Made by a program: the position numbers and the translations under genes. The notes beneath the pieces are model-generated. The model was not told the origin of the DNA and searched no databases. It saw nothing but the letters and a program-made list of their open reading frames with translations. This document shows positions 56,097 through 64,000 of a stretch of 64,000 nucleotides of DNA, in pieces (positions within the stretch are counted from its first letter, which is position 1; each line of letters begins with the position of its first letter). The DNA is from Deltaproteobacteria bacterium (lineage in GTDB: Bacteria; Desulfobacterota; Desulfuromonadia; Geobacterales; Pseudopelobacteraceae). The stretch covers positions 1 through 64,000 of the forward strand of contig JACPFJ010000018.1 of the NCBI GenBank assembly GCA_016182975.1, read 5' to 3'.

Positions 56097-57211
56097 TTTT
56101 TCTCCATCATCTCCACGAACCTGCCAAAAAGGTAGTGCGAGTCGTGCGGGCCGGGAGACGCCTCGGGGTGGTGCTGCACCGAGAAGATCGGCAGCTCGCA
56201 GTGGCGGATCCCCTCCACGGTCTGGTCGTTCAGGTTCTCGTGCCCCAGACAGGCGATATCACCCAGGGACTCCAGGTCAACGGCGAAACCGTGGTTCTGG
56301 GCGGTGATCTCCACCTTGCGGCTCTCCATGTCCATCACCGGCAGGTTGGAGCCGTGGTTGCCGAAGGGGAGCTTCATGGTCCTCCCCCCCAGGGCCAGCC
56401 CGAGGAGCTGGTGCCCCAGGCAGATGCCGAAGATCGGCTTTCGGCCGACAAACCTCCTGATCTCCTCCTGAACCGCCAAGAGCGGCTCCGGGTCGCCCGG
56501 GCCGTTACTGAGGAAGATACCGTCCGGATTCATGGCCAGGGCCTCCTCGGCCGGGAAACCGGCCGGCACCACGGTCACGTCGCAGCCGGCGTCCACCAGG
56601 CAGCGCAGGATGTTGTACTTGATGCCGAAGTCGTAGGCCACCACCCTGTATTTCAGGGAGGCGCGCTCCACCTGTGGATACCCCCCCGCCAGGTCCCACA
56701 GCCCCTCGCTCCAGTGGTAGGGCTTCGCGCAGGAGACGCCGCTGGCCAGGTCCAGGCCGGACATGCTGGGGACGCTCCGCGCCTTGGCCACCAGGCTCGC
56801 GTGATCGAAATCGACCGTGGAGATGACCCCGTTCTGGGCCCCCTTGTCCCGCAGGTGGCGGGTCAGGGCGCGGGTGTCGAGGCCGTGAATGCCGACCACG
56901 CCGTTCTCCTTGAGATAGGCGTCCAGGCTCATGGTGGCGCGCCAGTTGGAGTAGCACTCCTGGTATTCCCTGACGATGAAACCGGACAGGAACAGGCCGC
57001 GGCTCTCGATGTCCTCGGGATTGATGCCGGTGTTGCCGATCTGGGTGTAGGTCATGGTGACCATCTGCCCCTTGTAGGATGGGTCGGTCAGCACCTCCTG
57101 GTAGCCGGTCATGGCGGTGTTGAAGACCACTTCGCCGCAGGCCTCACCGCCCGAGCCGAATGATCTGCCTTCAAAGATGCGCCCGTCGGCGAGCGCAAGG
57201 ACAGCTTTCAT
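56090..57211 (-). CDS. carA: Carbamoyl phosphate synthase small subunit
   Basis: A 373-residue glutaminase subunit with the N-terminal CarA domain (FNTAMTGYQEVLTDPSY) and a class I amidotransferase domain: GICLGHQLLGLALGG (catalytic Cys) and HHPEASPGPHD. It follows pyrC by 26 bases and is part of the pyrR-pyrB-pyrC-carA operon. Confidence 0.97.
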   Translation of the reverse strand: MKAVLALADGRIFEGRSFGSGGEACGEVVFNTAMTGYQEVLTDPSYKGQMVTMTYTQIGNTGINPEDIESRGLFLSGFIVREYQECYSNWRATMSLDAYLKENGVVGIHGLDTRALTRHLRDKGAQNGVISTVDFDHASLVAKARSVPSMSGLDLASGVSCAKPYHWSEGLWDLAGGYPQVERASLKYRVVAYDFGIKYNILRCLVDAGCDVTVVPAGFPAEEALAMNPDGIFLSNGPGDPEPLLAVQEEIRRFVGRKPIFGICLGHQLLGLALGGRTMKLPFGNHGSNLPVMDMESRKVEITAQNHGFAVDLESLGDIACLGHENLNDQTVEGIRHCELPIFSVQHHPEASPGPHDSHYLFGRFVEMMEKNR

Positions 57212-57237
57212 ACTTTACGACTCCTTTTCTTGTGACT

Positions 57238-58521
57238 CTAAAGCTTCCTGCCGCTGAACACCACCCTGCCCCCCAGGATCGTGCAGGCCGCGGCCCCCTT
57301 CATGCTCCAGCCGAGGAAAGGGGAGTTTTTGGACTTGCTGGCCAGCCTCTCCGCCTCGACCGTCCACTCCGCGGCCGGGTCGATCACGGTGATGTCGGCC
57401 GCGGAGCCCGGTTTGAGTCCACCACGGCAAATACCTATGATCTTTGCAGGGTTGCATGACATCTTTTCAATCAACTGATTAAGTGTGAGCACGCCGTCAT
57501 CCACAAGCTTGAGAGAGAGCGGCAACGACGTCTCCAGGCCGATGATGCCGTTCAGGGCCGCGTTGAACTCCACATCCTTCTCGTCCAGGTGATGCGGGGC
57601 GTGGTCGGTGGCGATGCAGTCTATCGTGCCGTCCTTCAGCCCCTCCTTGACGGCGGCCACATCTGCCGCCTCCCTGAGCGGCGGATTCATCCTGGCGTTG
57701 GTGTTGTAGCCGCGCACCGCGTCGTCGGTCAGGGTGAAGTAGTGCGGTGCGGTCTCGCAGGTCACCCGCACCCCGCGCCCCTTGGCCTCGCGGATGATCC
57801 GCACCGCACCCCTGGTGGAGACGTGCGCGATGTGGATGGGGGAGCCGGTGTACTCGGCCAGCATCACCTCGCGGGCCGTGGCGATGTCCTCGGCCACGCT
57901 GGGGATTCCCTTCAGTCCCAGTTCGGTGGAGGTGAAACCCTCGTTCATGGTCCCCTCTCCCACCAGCGCCAGCTCCTCGGCGTGCGAGATGACCAGGATA
58001 CCCATGCCGCGGGCATACTCCAGTGCACGGCGCATCAGCTCTGGGTTTCCGACCGGTTTGCCGTCGTCGGAGACCGCCACGCAGCCGGACTCCTTCAGCT
58101 CACCCATCTCCGAGAGCCGCTCACCCCCCATCCCCTGTGTGATGGAGCCGATCGGGAAGACGTTGGCAAAGCCCTCTGCCCTGGCCTTGGCGATGATGTA
58201 GCCGGCCACGGCCTTGTTGTCGATCACCGGCTTGGTGTTGGGCATGCAGCAGACCGAGGTGAAGCCGCCGGCGGCGGCGGCCCTGGTGCCGCTGACGATG
58301 TCCTCCTTGTACTCCAGGCCGGGGTCGCGCAGATGCACGTGCATGTCGATCAGCCCGGGAACGACGTATTTTCCGGAGGCTTCGATGGTCTCGACACCGG
58401 CCGGGGCGGAGAGCCCCGCTCCTATCTCCTTCACCGCCCCGTTCTCCACCAGCACGTCCAGCGTCGCGTCAATGCCTTGGGAGGGGTCGATCACCCGCCC
58501 CCCTTTGATCAGAAGATTCAT
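57238..58521 (-). CDS. pyrC: Dihydroorotase
   Basis: A 427-residue metal-dependent amidohydrolase with [16 protein letters not shown] (metal His pair), later His residues (HAEE, IAHVST) and ATDHAPHH with catalytic Asp. This is the class I type usual in Gram-positive-like operons with PyrR. It forms dihydroorotate in pyrimidine synthesis. Confidence 0.96.
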   Translation of the reverse strand: MNLLIKGGRVIDPSQGIDATLDVLVENGAVKEIGAGLSAPAGVETIEASGKYVVPGLIDMHVHLRDPGLEYKEDIVSGTRAAAAGGFTSVCCMPNTKPVIDNKAVAGYIIAKARAEGFANVFPIGSITQGMGGERLSEMGELKESGCVAVSDDGKPVGNPELMRRALEYARGMGILVISHAEELALVGEGTMNEGFTSTELGLKGIPSVAEDIATAREVMLAEYTGSPIHIAHVSTRGAVRIIREAKGRGVRVTCETAPHYFTLTDDAVRGYNTNARMNPPLREAADVAAVKEGLKDGTIDCIATDHAPHHLDEKDVEFNAALNGIIGLETSLPLSLKLVDDGVLTLNQLIEKMSCNPAKIIGICRGGLKPGSAADITVIDPAAEWTVEAERLASKSKNSPFLGWSMKGAAACTILGGRVVFSGRKL

Positions 58522-58559
58522 ATTTTCACCTCGTTATCAGGAATTTGACATTCGTTGCA

Positions 58560-58677
58560 GAACCGGTCAATTTTTCGCTAGATCAAGGCTGTCGAGTGAT
58601 CGCGCGGAGGCGTAGCAGCGCTACGCCGCACAAGCGATCGCGAAGACTTACGCAGAGCTAGCGGAAAAGTGGCCGGT

Positions 58678-58679
<2 letters not shown>
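58560..58679. repeat. 120-base imperfect palindromic element between pyrB and pyrC
   Basis: GAACCGGTCA plus TTTTTCGCTAG at the left pairs with CTAGCGGAAAA plus TGGCCGGTTC at the right; inside are GTGATCGCGC facing GCGATCGC and a central GGCGTAG-CAG-CGCTACGCC hairpin. The outer end overlaps the pyrB stop codon. Confidence 0.75.
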
Positions 58680-59610
<931 letters not shown>

Positions 59611-59626
59611 GCCGCCCCTCCCCTCG

Positions 59627-60244
<618 letters not shown>

Positions 60245-60285
60245 TTCGGCTGTTCGTTTCGTGTCGATCCATTGTGTCACCCTTG

Positions 60286-60302
60286 CTGGCCTCTCGGACC
60301 AG
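60286..60302 (-). promoter_or_regulatory. PyrR-binding loop in the pyr leader RNA
   Basis: CTGG-TCCGAGAGG-CCAG forms a small hairpin whose loop matches the PyrR anti-antiterminator consensus (UCCNGAGAGG). It lies about 23 bases after the predicted transcription start and upstream of the attenuator. Confidence 0.8.
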
Positions 60303-60331
60303 ATTAAAAGGCAGTTCTATGTGGTGGCGAA

Positions 60332-60360
60332 ACATTACCACCGTCCTGCGGCAAGGTCAA
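60332..60360 (-). promoter_or_regulatory. Predicted promoter of the pyrR-pyrB-pyrC-carA operon
   Basis: TTGACC (60360-60355), a 17-base spacer and an extended -10 TGG-TAATGT (60337-60332 for the hexamer) on the minus strand. Start would be near 60325. Confidence 0.65.
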
Positions 60361-60540
60361 GGAAGAATTGCTGCCATGCAATATGCCGCTTTAATCATAG
60401 TCCAGCATGCGCGATGCCTTCATCCCTGATGCCTGACCATCGGCGGCAGGTGGGATGGAAAATAATTGTATATGTTTAGTTGTATATATGGTAACTTGTC
60501 CACGCTGTAAGGGAAATTGCCGAAAAAGAGGAGGGAAGTC

Positions 60541-60630
60541 ATGAAGGATCTGCTGTTCATTGTCCTGATCGCGGTGGTCTGGTTTGTCCTCAATCGTTAC
60601 GTCCTGCCCAGGCTGGGCGTTTCCACCTGA
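60541..60630 (+). CDS. 29-residue predicted membrane protein
   Basis: A short frame reading MKDLLFIVLIAVVWFVLNRY then VLPRLGVST. A hydrophobic helix fills residues 4-20. GAGGAGGGAAG stands right before the ATG. It is divergent from the pyr operon. Function unknown; the strong ribosome site and clean single-helix composition support a real gene. Confidence 0.65.
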   Translation: MKDLLFIVLIAVVWFVLNRYVLPRLGVST

Positions 60631-60696
60631 ATGTCGAATGCCTGCTCTCCCGCGGCGCGGGAGAAAAATACGGACGAGAAACCGTAACGAGACGGA

Positions 60697-61128
60697 TCAA
60701 ACCTTGCCGTTTTTGTTGCCGGACAGCGATTCGTCCAGCACCACCAGGTAACCGTCCGGATCAAAGCACCACATCTCCTTGATGCCGTAAGGCTTTATCT
60801 CCAGCGGATAGAGGACCTCCAGATCCTCCTCCATGACGGCATCGTAGATATCCTCGATATCCTCGACCTCGAAATGCAGCGTCACCCCTATCCCCCGGGG
60901 AAACATCCCCAGCCGGTGCTCCAGCACCGGGTGGGTCCTGATCACGTCATCCTCCTCCACGAACACGATGGTGATGTCACCCATCTCCAACACCATATGC
61001 TCCGGCGCACCGGGGGCGGTGAACGACCGCTGCACCGGCAGCCCCAGGATGCCGGCGTAGAAGGCCTCGGTCACCACCAGCTGCGATACGACGAGCTGGA
61101 TGGAGTGCCGGGCGCGATGGACCTTCAT
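60697..61128 (-). CDS. VOC-family (glyoxalase-like) protein
   Basis: A 143-residue protein with the vicinal-oxygen-chelate pattern: HSIQLVVSQLVVTEAFYAGILGLPV near the start and the metal-ligand-like E in WCFDPDGYLVVLDES. Substrate unknown. It overlaps the ccdA stop by four bases. Confidence 0.82.
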   Translation of the reverse strand: MKVHRARHSIQLVVSQLVVTEAFYAGILGLPVQRSFTAPGAPEHMVLEMGDITIVFVEEDDVIRTHPVLEHRLGMFPRGIGVTLHFEVEDIEDIYDAVMEEDLEVLYPLEIKPYGIKEMWCFDPDGYLVVLDESLSGNKNGKV

Positions 61129-61862
61129 TCAAACCCTTTGAACAGCATGGAGGAATAGCCCGAGAGGCGCGAGAGCCAGTTGGAAAAGATGAGGACACCC
61201 ACGACGATCAGGAACAGACCGGTGATGATCTCGAAAATCCTGATGTACTTCTTGAAACGGTTGAATGCCGACAGGAAGCGGTGCATGGCGATGGAGGAGA
61301 GCATGAAGGGGATGCCCAGCCCCAGAGAGTAGAGCAAGAGCAGCATGATACCCTTGTAGACCTGCTCCTCGGTGGCTGCCACCATCAGGATGGTCGCCAG
61401 GATCGGCCCGATGCAGGGGGTCCAGCCGGCGGCGAAGGTCAGCCCCACCAGGAAGCTGCCGAGATAGCCGGCCGGCTTGTGCCGGATCGACACACGCTTT
61501 TCGCCCAGGAGCATCCTCAGCGGTACGAGTCCGGTGACGTGAATCCCGAACAGGATGATCATCACACCGCCGATCTTGCGGATCGTGGCGGAATGACTGT
61601 GCAGGAACGTTCCGATATAGGTGGCCGAAGCCCCCAGGAGGACAAAGACCACGGTGAAGCCAAGGATAAAGGCGAGTGAATGAAGGATCGTCTTCCGCCG
61701 GACAACGTGGGAGGGGTGCGCGGCCTGCAGGTCGGCAAAGGAAAGCCCGGTGATGTAGGTAATGTATGAGGGGATCAACGGCAGCACGCAGGGGGAGAGA
61801 AACGACAGCAGGCCTGCGATGAACGCCCCGGCATACGTAACCTGATCGTTTTGCACGTGCAT
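61125..61862 (-). CDS. ccdA: Cytochrome c biogenesis protein CcdA
   Basis: A 245-residue protein with six membrane helices and conserved Cys-Pro motifs (SPCVLPLIPSY near residue 23 and TPCIGPILA near 143). It carries electrons across the membrane to periplasmic thioredoxin-like proteins such as the one encoded just upstream. Confidence 0.92.
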   Translation of the reverse strand: MHVQNDQVTYAGAFIAGLLSFLSPCVLPLIPSYITYITGLSFADLQAAHPSHVVRRKTILHSLAFILGFTVVFVLLGASATYIGTFLHSHSATIRKIGGVMIILFGIHVTGLVPLRMLLGEKRVSIRHKPAGYLGSFLVGLTFAAGWTPCIGPILATILMVAATEEQVYKGIMLLLLYSLGLGIPFMLSSIAMHRFLSAFNRFKKYIRIFEIITGLFLIVVGVLIFSNWLSRLSGYSSMLFKGFE

Positions 61863-61871
61863 GGTTGTCTC

Positions 61872-62387
61872 CTATTTCATCAACTCTTCAAGAAAGGCTG
61901 ACACGCTGGGATCGTCCCACGCCAGCGGTCCGATGACCTTTTTGACGATGATGCCGTTCTTGTCGATGATGAACGTTTCCGGGACCCCGGTGACGCCGTA
62001 ATTCCTGGCGGCCAGGTTGTCCGGATCGGTATAGGCGGGCAGGGTAAATCCGCTCGTCCGGAAAAAGGACTCGATCGCCGGCCTCCCTCCTTCATCTATG
62101 GAAATCGCCACCATCTGAAACGGCCGGCCGGCCATGGCGCTGTTCAGCTTCATCATCGAGGGGATCTCCTCGCGGCAGGGAGGACACCAGGTGGCCCAGA
62201 AATTGAGCAGCACCACCTTCCCCTTGAGGTCGGACAACTTCAGCGGGGTACCATTCAGGCTATTGACCAGCACCTCGGGTGCGGGTTTTTTTTCGGCGGC
62301 CACTTGCCGTTTGCCCGGCTCTTTCTTGTTGCATGCCGTTACTGCCACAAGGGCAATTACCGCAAAGAGGCACAGAATCCTTTTCAT
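61872..62387 (-). CDS. TlpA/ResA-like thioredoxin lipoprotein
   Basis: A 171-residue protein with a signal peptide and lipobox (VTAC), then the TlpA-like domain with active site WCPPC and the cis-Pro region GVPETFIID. It reduces apocytochromes or other periplasmic targets with electrons from CcdA, the next gene. ATG at 62387 has GGAGGAAG upstream. Confidence 0.92.
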   Translation of the reverse strand: MKRILCLFAVIALVAVTACNKKEPGKRQVAAEKKPAPEVLVNSLNGTPLKLSDLKGKVVLLNFWATWCPPCREEIPSMMKLNSAMAGRPFQMVAISIDEGGRPAIESFFRTSGFTLPAYTDPDNLAARNYGVTGVPETFIIDKNGIIVKKVIGPLAWDDPSVSAFLEELMK

Positions 62388-62443
62388 GCTTCCTCCGGGG
62401 GATCTCATTGCTTCGGTTTACGCGGACGGGATGGTGATGAAGG

Positions 62444-63412
62444 CTATCTGCTGCGGGTAACCACGTAATCGGCCAGATCCAGCATGGCCTCCCTGACAGG
62501 GCCGGTATCAAACCCCGAAAGATGGGCCGTGCAGCCTTCGATATAGCCGCGTGCAGTCGCCACCGTGTAATCGATGCCGCCATGACATTTGACCAGCGCC
62601 GAGACGTCGCGAAAATCATCAAGGGACATCTCGTCCTTCTCGATGACCGCGCAAATGGTGTCACGCTCCGCGTTCGTGCAGTGGCGCAGCGTATGGATGA
62701 GCGGCAGGGTGATCTTGCCTTCCTCCAGGTCGTGGCCGATACTCTTGCCGAACTCCTCCTCGGTGGCGATGTAATCGAGGGTGTCGTCCATGAGTTGAAA
62801 GGCAATACCCAGGTCCATGCCGAAGTCGGCCAGCAATTTCCGCTTTTCAGGGGATGCCGTTCCCAGGATCGCCCCTGCCTCGCAGGCGGCCGACATGAGA
62901 ATGGCGGTCTTGGCGCGTACCACGCCGATATAGCGTTCTTCGGTCAGGTCGATCTCTCCGGTGCAGAGCAGTTGCATGACCTCGCCTTCGGCGATGATGG
63001 TGGTGGCCCGGGACAACACGCGCAGGATGTCGAGGCTGCCGGCGGTAACCATAAGGGAGAATGACTTGGAAAAGAGAAAATCCCCCACCAGCACCGATGC
63101 CTCGTTGCCCCAGAGGGTGTTGGCCGAGGCAATGCCGCGGCGCAGGGTGGCGCTGTCGACCACATCGTCATGGAGCAGCGTGGCGGTGTGGATGAACTCG
63201 ACCACGCTTGCCAGCGGAACGGCCTTGTCACCCCGGTAATCGCACAGTTTCGCCGCAAGCAGGAGCAGGGCGGGGCGCACACGCTTGCCGCCGCTGGAGA
63301 GCACGTACTCCCCAACCTTGCGGATCAGGGGGACATCGGACTCCAGGTCCTTGCGGAATTGCTGTTCGACGCGCTTCAGATCGTCGCCGATTATGTTCAG
63401 GGCGGCCTGCAT
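62444..63412 (-). CDS. Polyprenyl diphosphate synthase
   Basis: A 322-residue trans-isoprenyl synthase with the first Asp-rich motif HDDVVDSATLRRG and the second (QLMDDTLDY). It makes the side chain of quinones (IspB type). ATG at 63412 has GAGGAA eight bases upstream; an alternative ATG lies at 63445. Confidence 0.9.
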   Translation of the reverse strand: MQAALNIIGDDLKRVEQQFRKDLESDVPLIRKVGEYVLSSGGKRVRPALLLLAAKLCDYRGDKAVPLASVVEFIHTATLLHDDVVDSATLRRGIASANTLWGNEASVLVGDFLFSKSFSLMVTAGSLDILRVLSRATTIIAEGEVMQLLCTGEIDLTEERYIGVVRAKTAILMSAACEAGAILGTASPEKRKLLADFGMDLGIAFQLMDDTLDYIATEEEFGKSIGHDLEEGKITLPLIHTLRHCTNAERDTICAVIEKDEMSLDDFRDVSALVKCHGGIDYTVATARGYIEGCTAHLSGFDTGPVREAMLDLADYVVTRSR

Positions 63413-63596
63413 CCGGGTGTTTCCTCGTGGGTAAATTTTTGTCATATTAAAGGAACGAAAAGCCGTTTGTCAAAGCATTTCTGGCCGTTGCCGCACCCAC
63501 TGCCGCAAGGTTTCCATTGCCAGACGGTGCGGCACGGTATATGGTAGCGGATGTTGTACAACCCTGCACCACGGAATTCAGCACGAGGATAGATGC

Positions 63597-64000
63597 ATGC
63601 GATTTGATGAACTAGAACTGCCCGAACCGCTCCGCCAGGGGATTGCCGATGCCGGCTTCAGCGACTGCACCCCGATCCAGGAGCGCACCCTCCCCCTCTC
63701 CCTGACCGGCAAGGACGTGGCCGGCCAGGCCCAGACCGGCACTGGCAAGACCGCCGCCTTCCTGATCACCCTCTTCACGCGCCTTCTGGGCAACACCGCG
63801 GCAAAGGGGGGCCACCCCCGTGCCCTGATCCTGGCCCCCACCCGCGAGCTGGTGGTACAGATCGAGCAGGACGCCCAACTGCTGGGGCGGCATTGCGGCT
63901 TTACCATCCAGGCCATCTACGGCGGCGTGGATTACATGAAGCAGCGCGACGCCCTGCGCGAGGGAGCCGACGTGGTCATCGGCACGCCGGGGCGGCTGAT
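63597..64000 (+). CDS. DEAD-box RNA helicase, 5' part (runs off the window)
   Basis: The first 134 residues are visible: Q-motif (FSDCTPIQERTLP), motif I (AQTGTGKT), Ia (PTRELVVQI), GG (YGGVDY) and Ib (GTPGRL). It resembles RhlB/RhlE-type helicases. The ATG at 63597 follows GAGGATAG. The DEAD motif and the rest lie beyond the window. Confidence 0.92.
   Translation, partial: MRFDELELPEPLRQGIADAGFSDCTPIQERTLPLSLTGKDVAGQAQTGTGKTAAFLITLFTRLLGNTAAKGGHPRALILAPTRELVVQIEQDAQLLGRHCGFTIQAIYGGVDYMKQRDALREGADVVIGTPGRL

Noticed and set aside
60641-60668. Terminator hairpin CTCCCGCG/CGCGGGAG after the 29-residue gene
   Set aside because: Followed by an A run rather than T on the plus strand, and on the minus strand the T run precedes the stem, so it does not fit an intrinsic terminator.

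Overview
The window looks like a junction between an accessory island and core chromosome of a Desulfuromonadia bacterium close to Geobacter. The pointers are the core gene set and its order: hisS beside a receiver-GGDEF protein of the Geobacter cGAMP-synthase type, pyrR-pyrB-pyrC-carA with carB nearby, rel/rpoZ/gmk, many two-component and cyclic-dinucleotide genes, and high GC. The identification is inferred from gene families and order, not from a database search.

Accessory part (1 to about 15.73 kb). The left edge (1-138) is the terminal repeat region of an IS21-like insertion sequence: five copies of a motif at an exact 23-base period. It cuts the last gene of a BREX phage-defence operon on the minus strand, which reads promoter, HTH regulator, brxA, brxB, brxC, then a truncated AAA ATPase. 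pglX/pglZ/brxL are not in view. Divergent from it is a plus-strand module of ICE/plasmid type: a CDC48/FtsH-like AAA+ ATPase, a small orphan, a Bet/RecT annealing protein, a Cas4-like nuclease, a short RadC, a MoxR/CobS-like ATPase, a WGR-like protein, a DUF3150 protein, a zincin-VWA (CobT-like) protein and a small conserved protein. The WGR-like and DUF3150 proteins share a C-terminal WDF tail. The module ends at a bidirectional terminator touching the 3' end of a tRNA-Gly(CCC) gene, the classic integration position of an island.

Core part (15.9-64 kb). In order: threonine synthase; a DUF218 protein; rpmB; ridA-rel-rpoZ-gmk; an M16 peptidase; rfbC plus an MFS permease; a zur-znuC-znuB metal-uptake operon; clpB; a DUF6502 protein with a beta-propeller lipoprotein; nadB with a chorismate mutase and a free-standing DAHP-synthase regulatory domain; a three-gene formate-dehydrogenase-like NAD(P)-linked operon with Cys in place of Sec; hisS; a receiver-GGDEF enzyme with the Hypr (cGAMP-type) serine; comEC; a hybrid histidine kinase and an HD-GYP response regulator; thpR; a DUF1858 protein; greA; carB; a HepT/MntA toxin-antitoxin pair; a DMT protein; a radical SAM activase; carA; pyrC; pyrB; pyrR with its promoter and PyrR-controlled attenuator; a 29-residue membrane protein; a VOC protein; ccdA-tlpA; a polyprenyl synthase; and the start of a DEAD-box helicase.

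A recurring oddity of the core part is a set of intergenic inverted repeats whose arms are built from short reiterated words (for example aactcaaa, cacagagac, acgcaaggacgc, ccgatgaacgcc). They occur at about ten places, in one case as two different pairs nested in each other, and they supply or abut the stop codons of greA, carA and pyrB. A related word run lies in frame inside carB.
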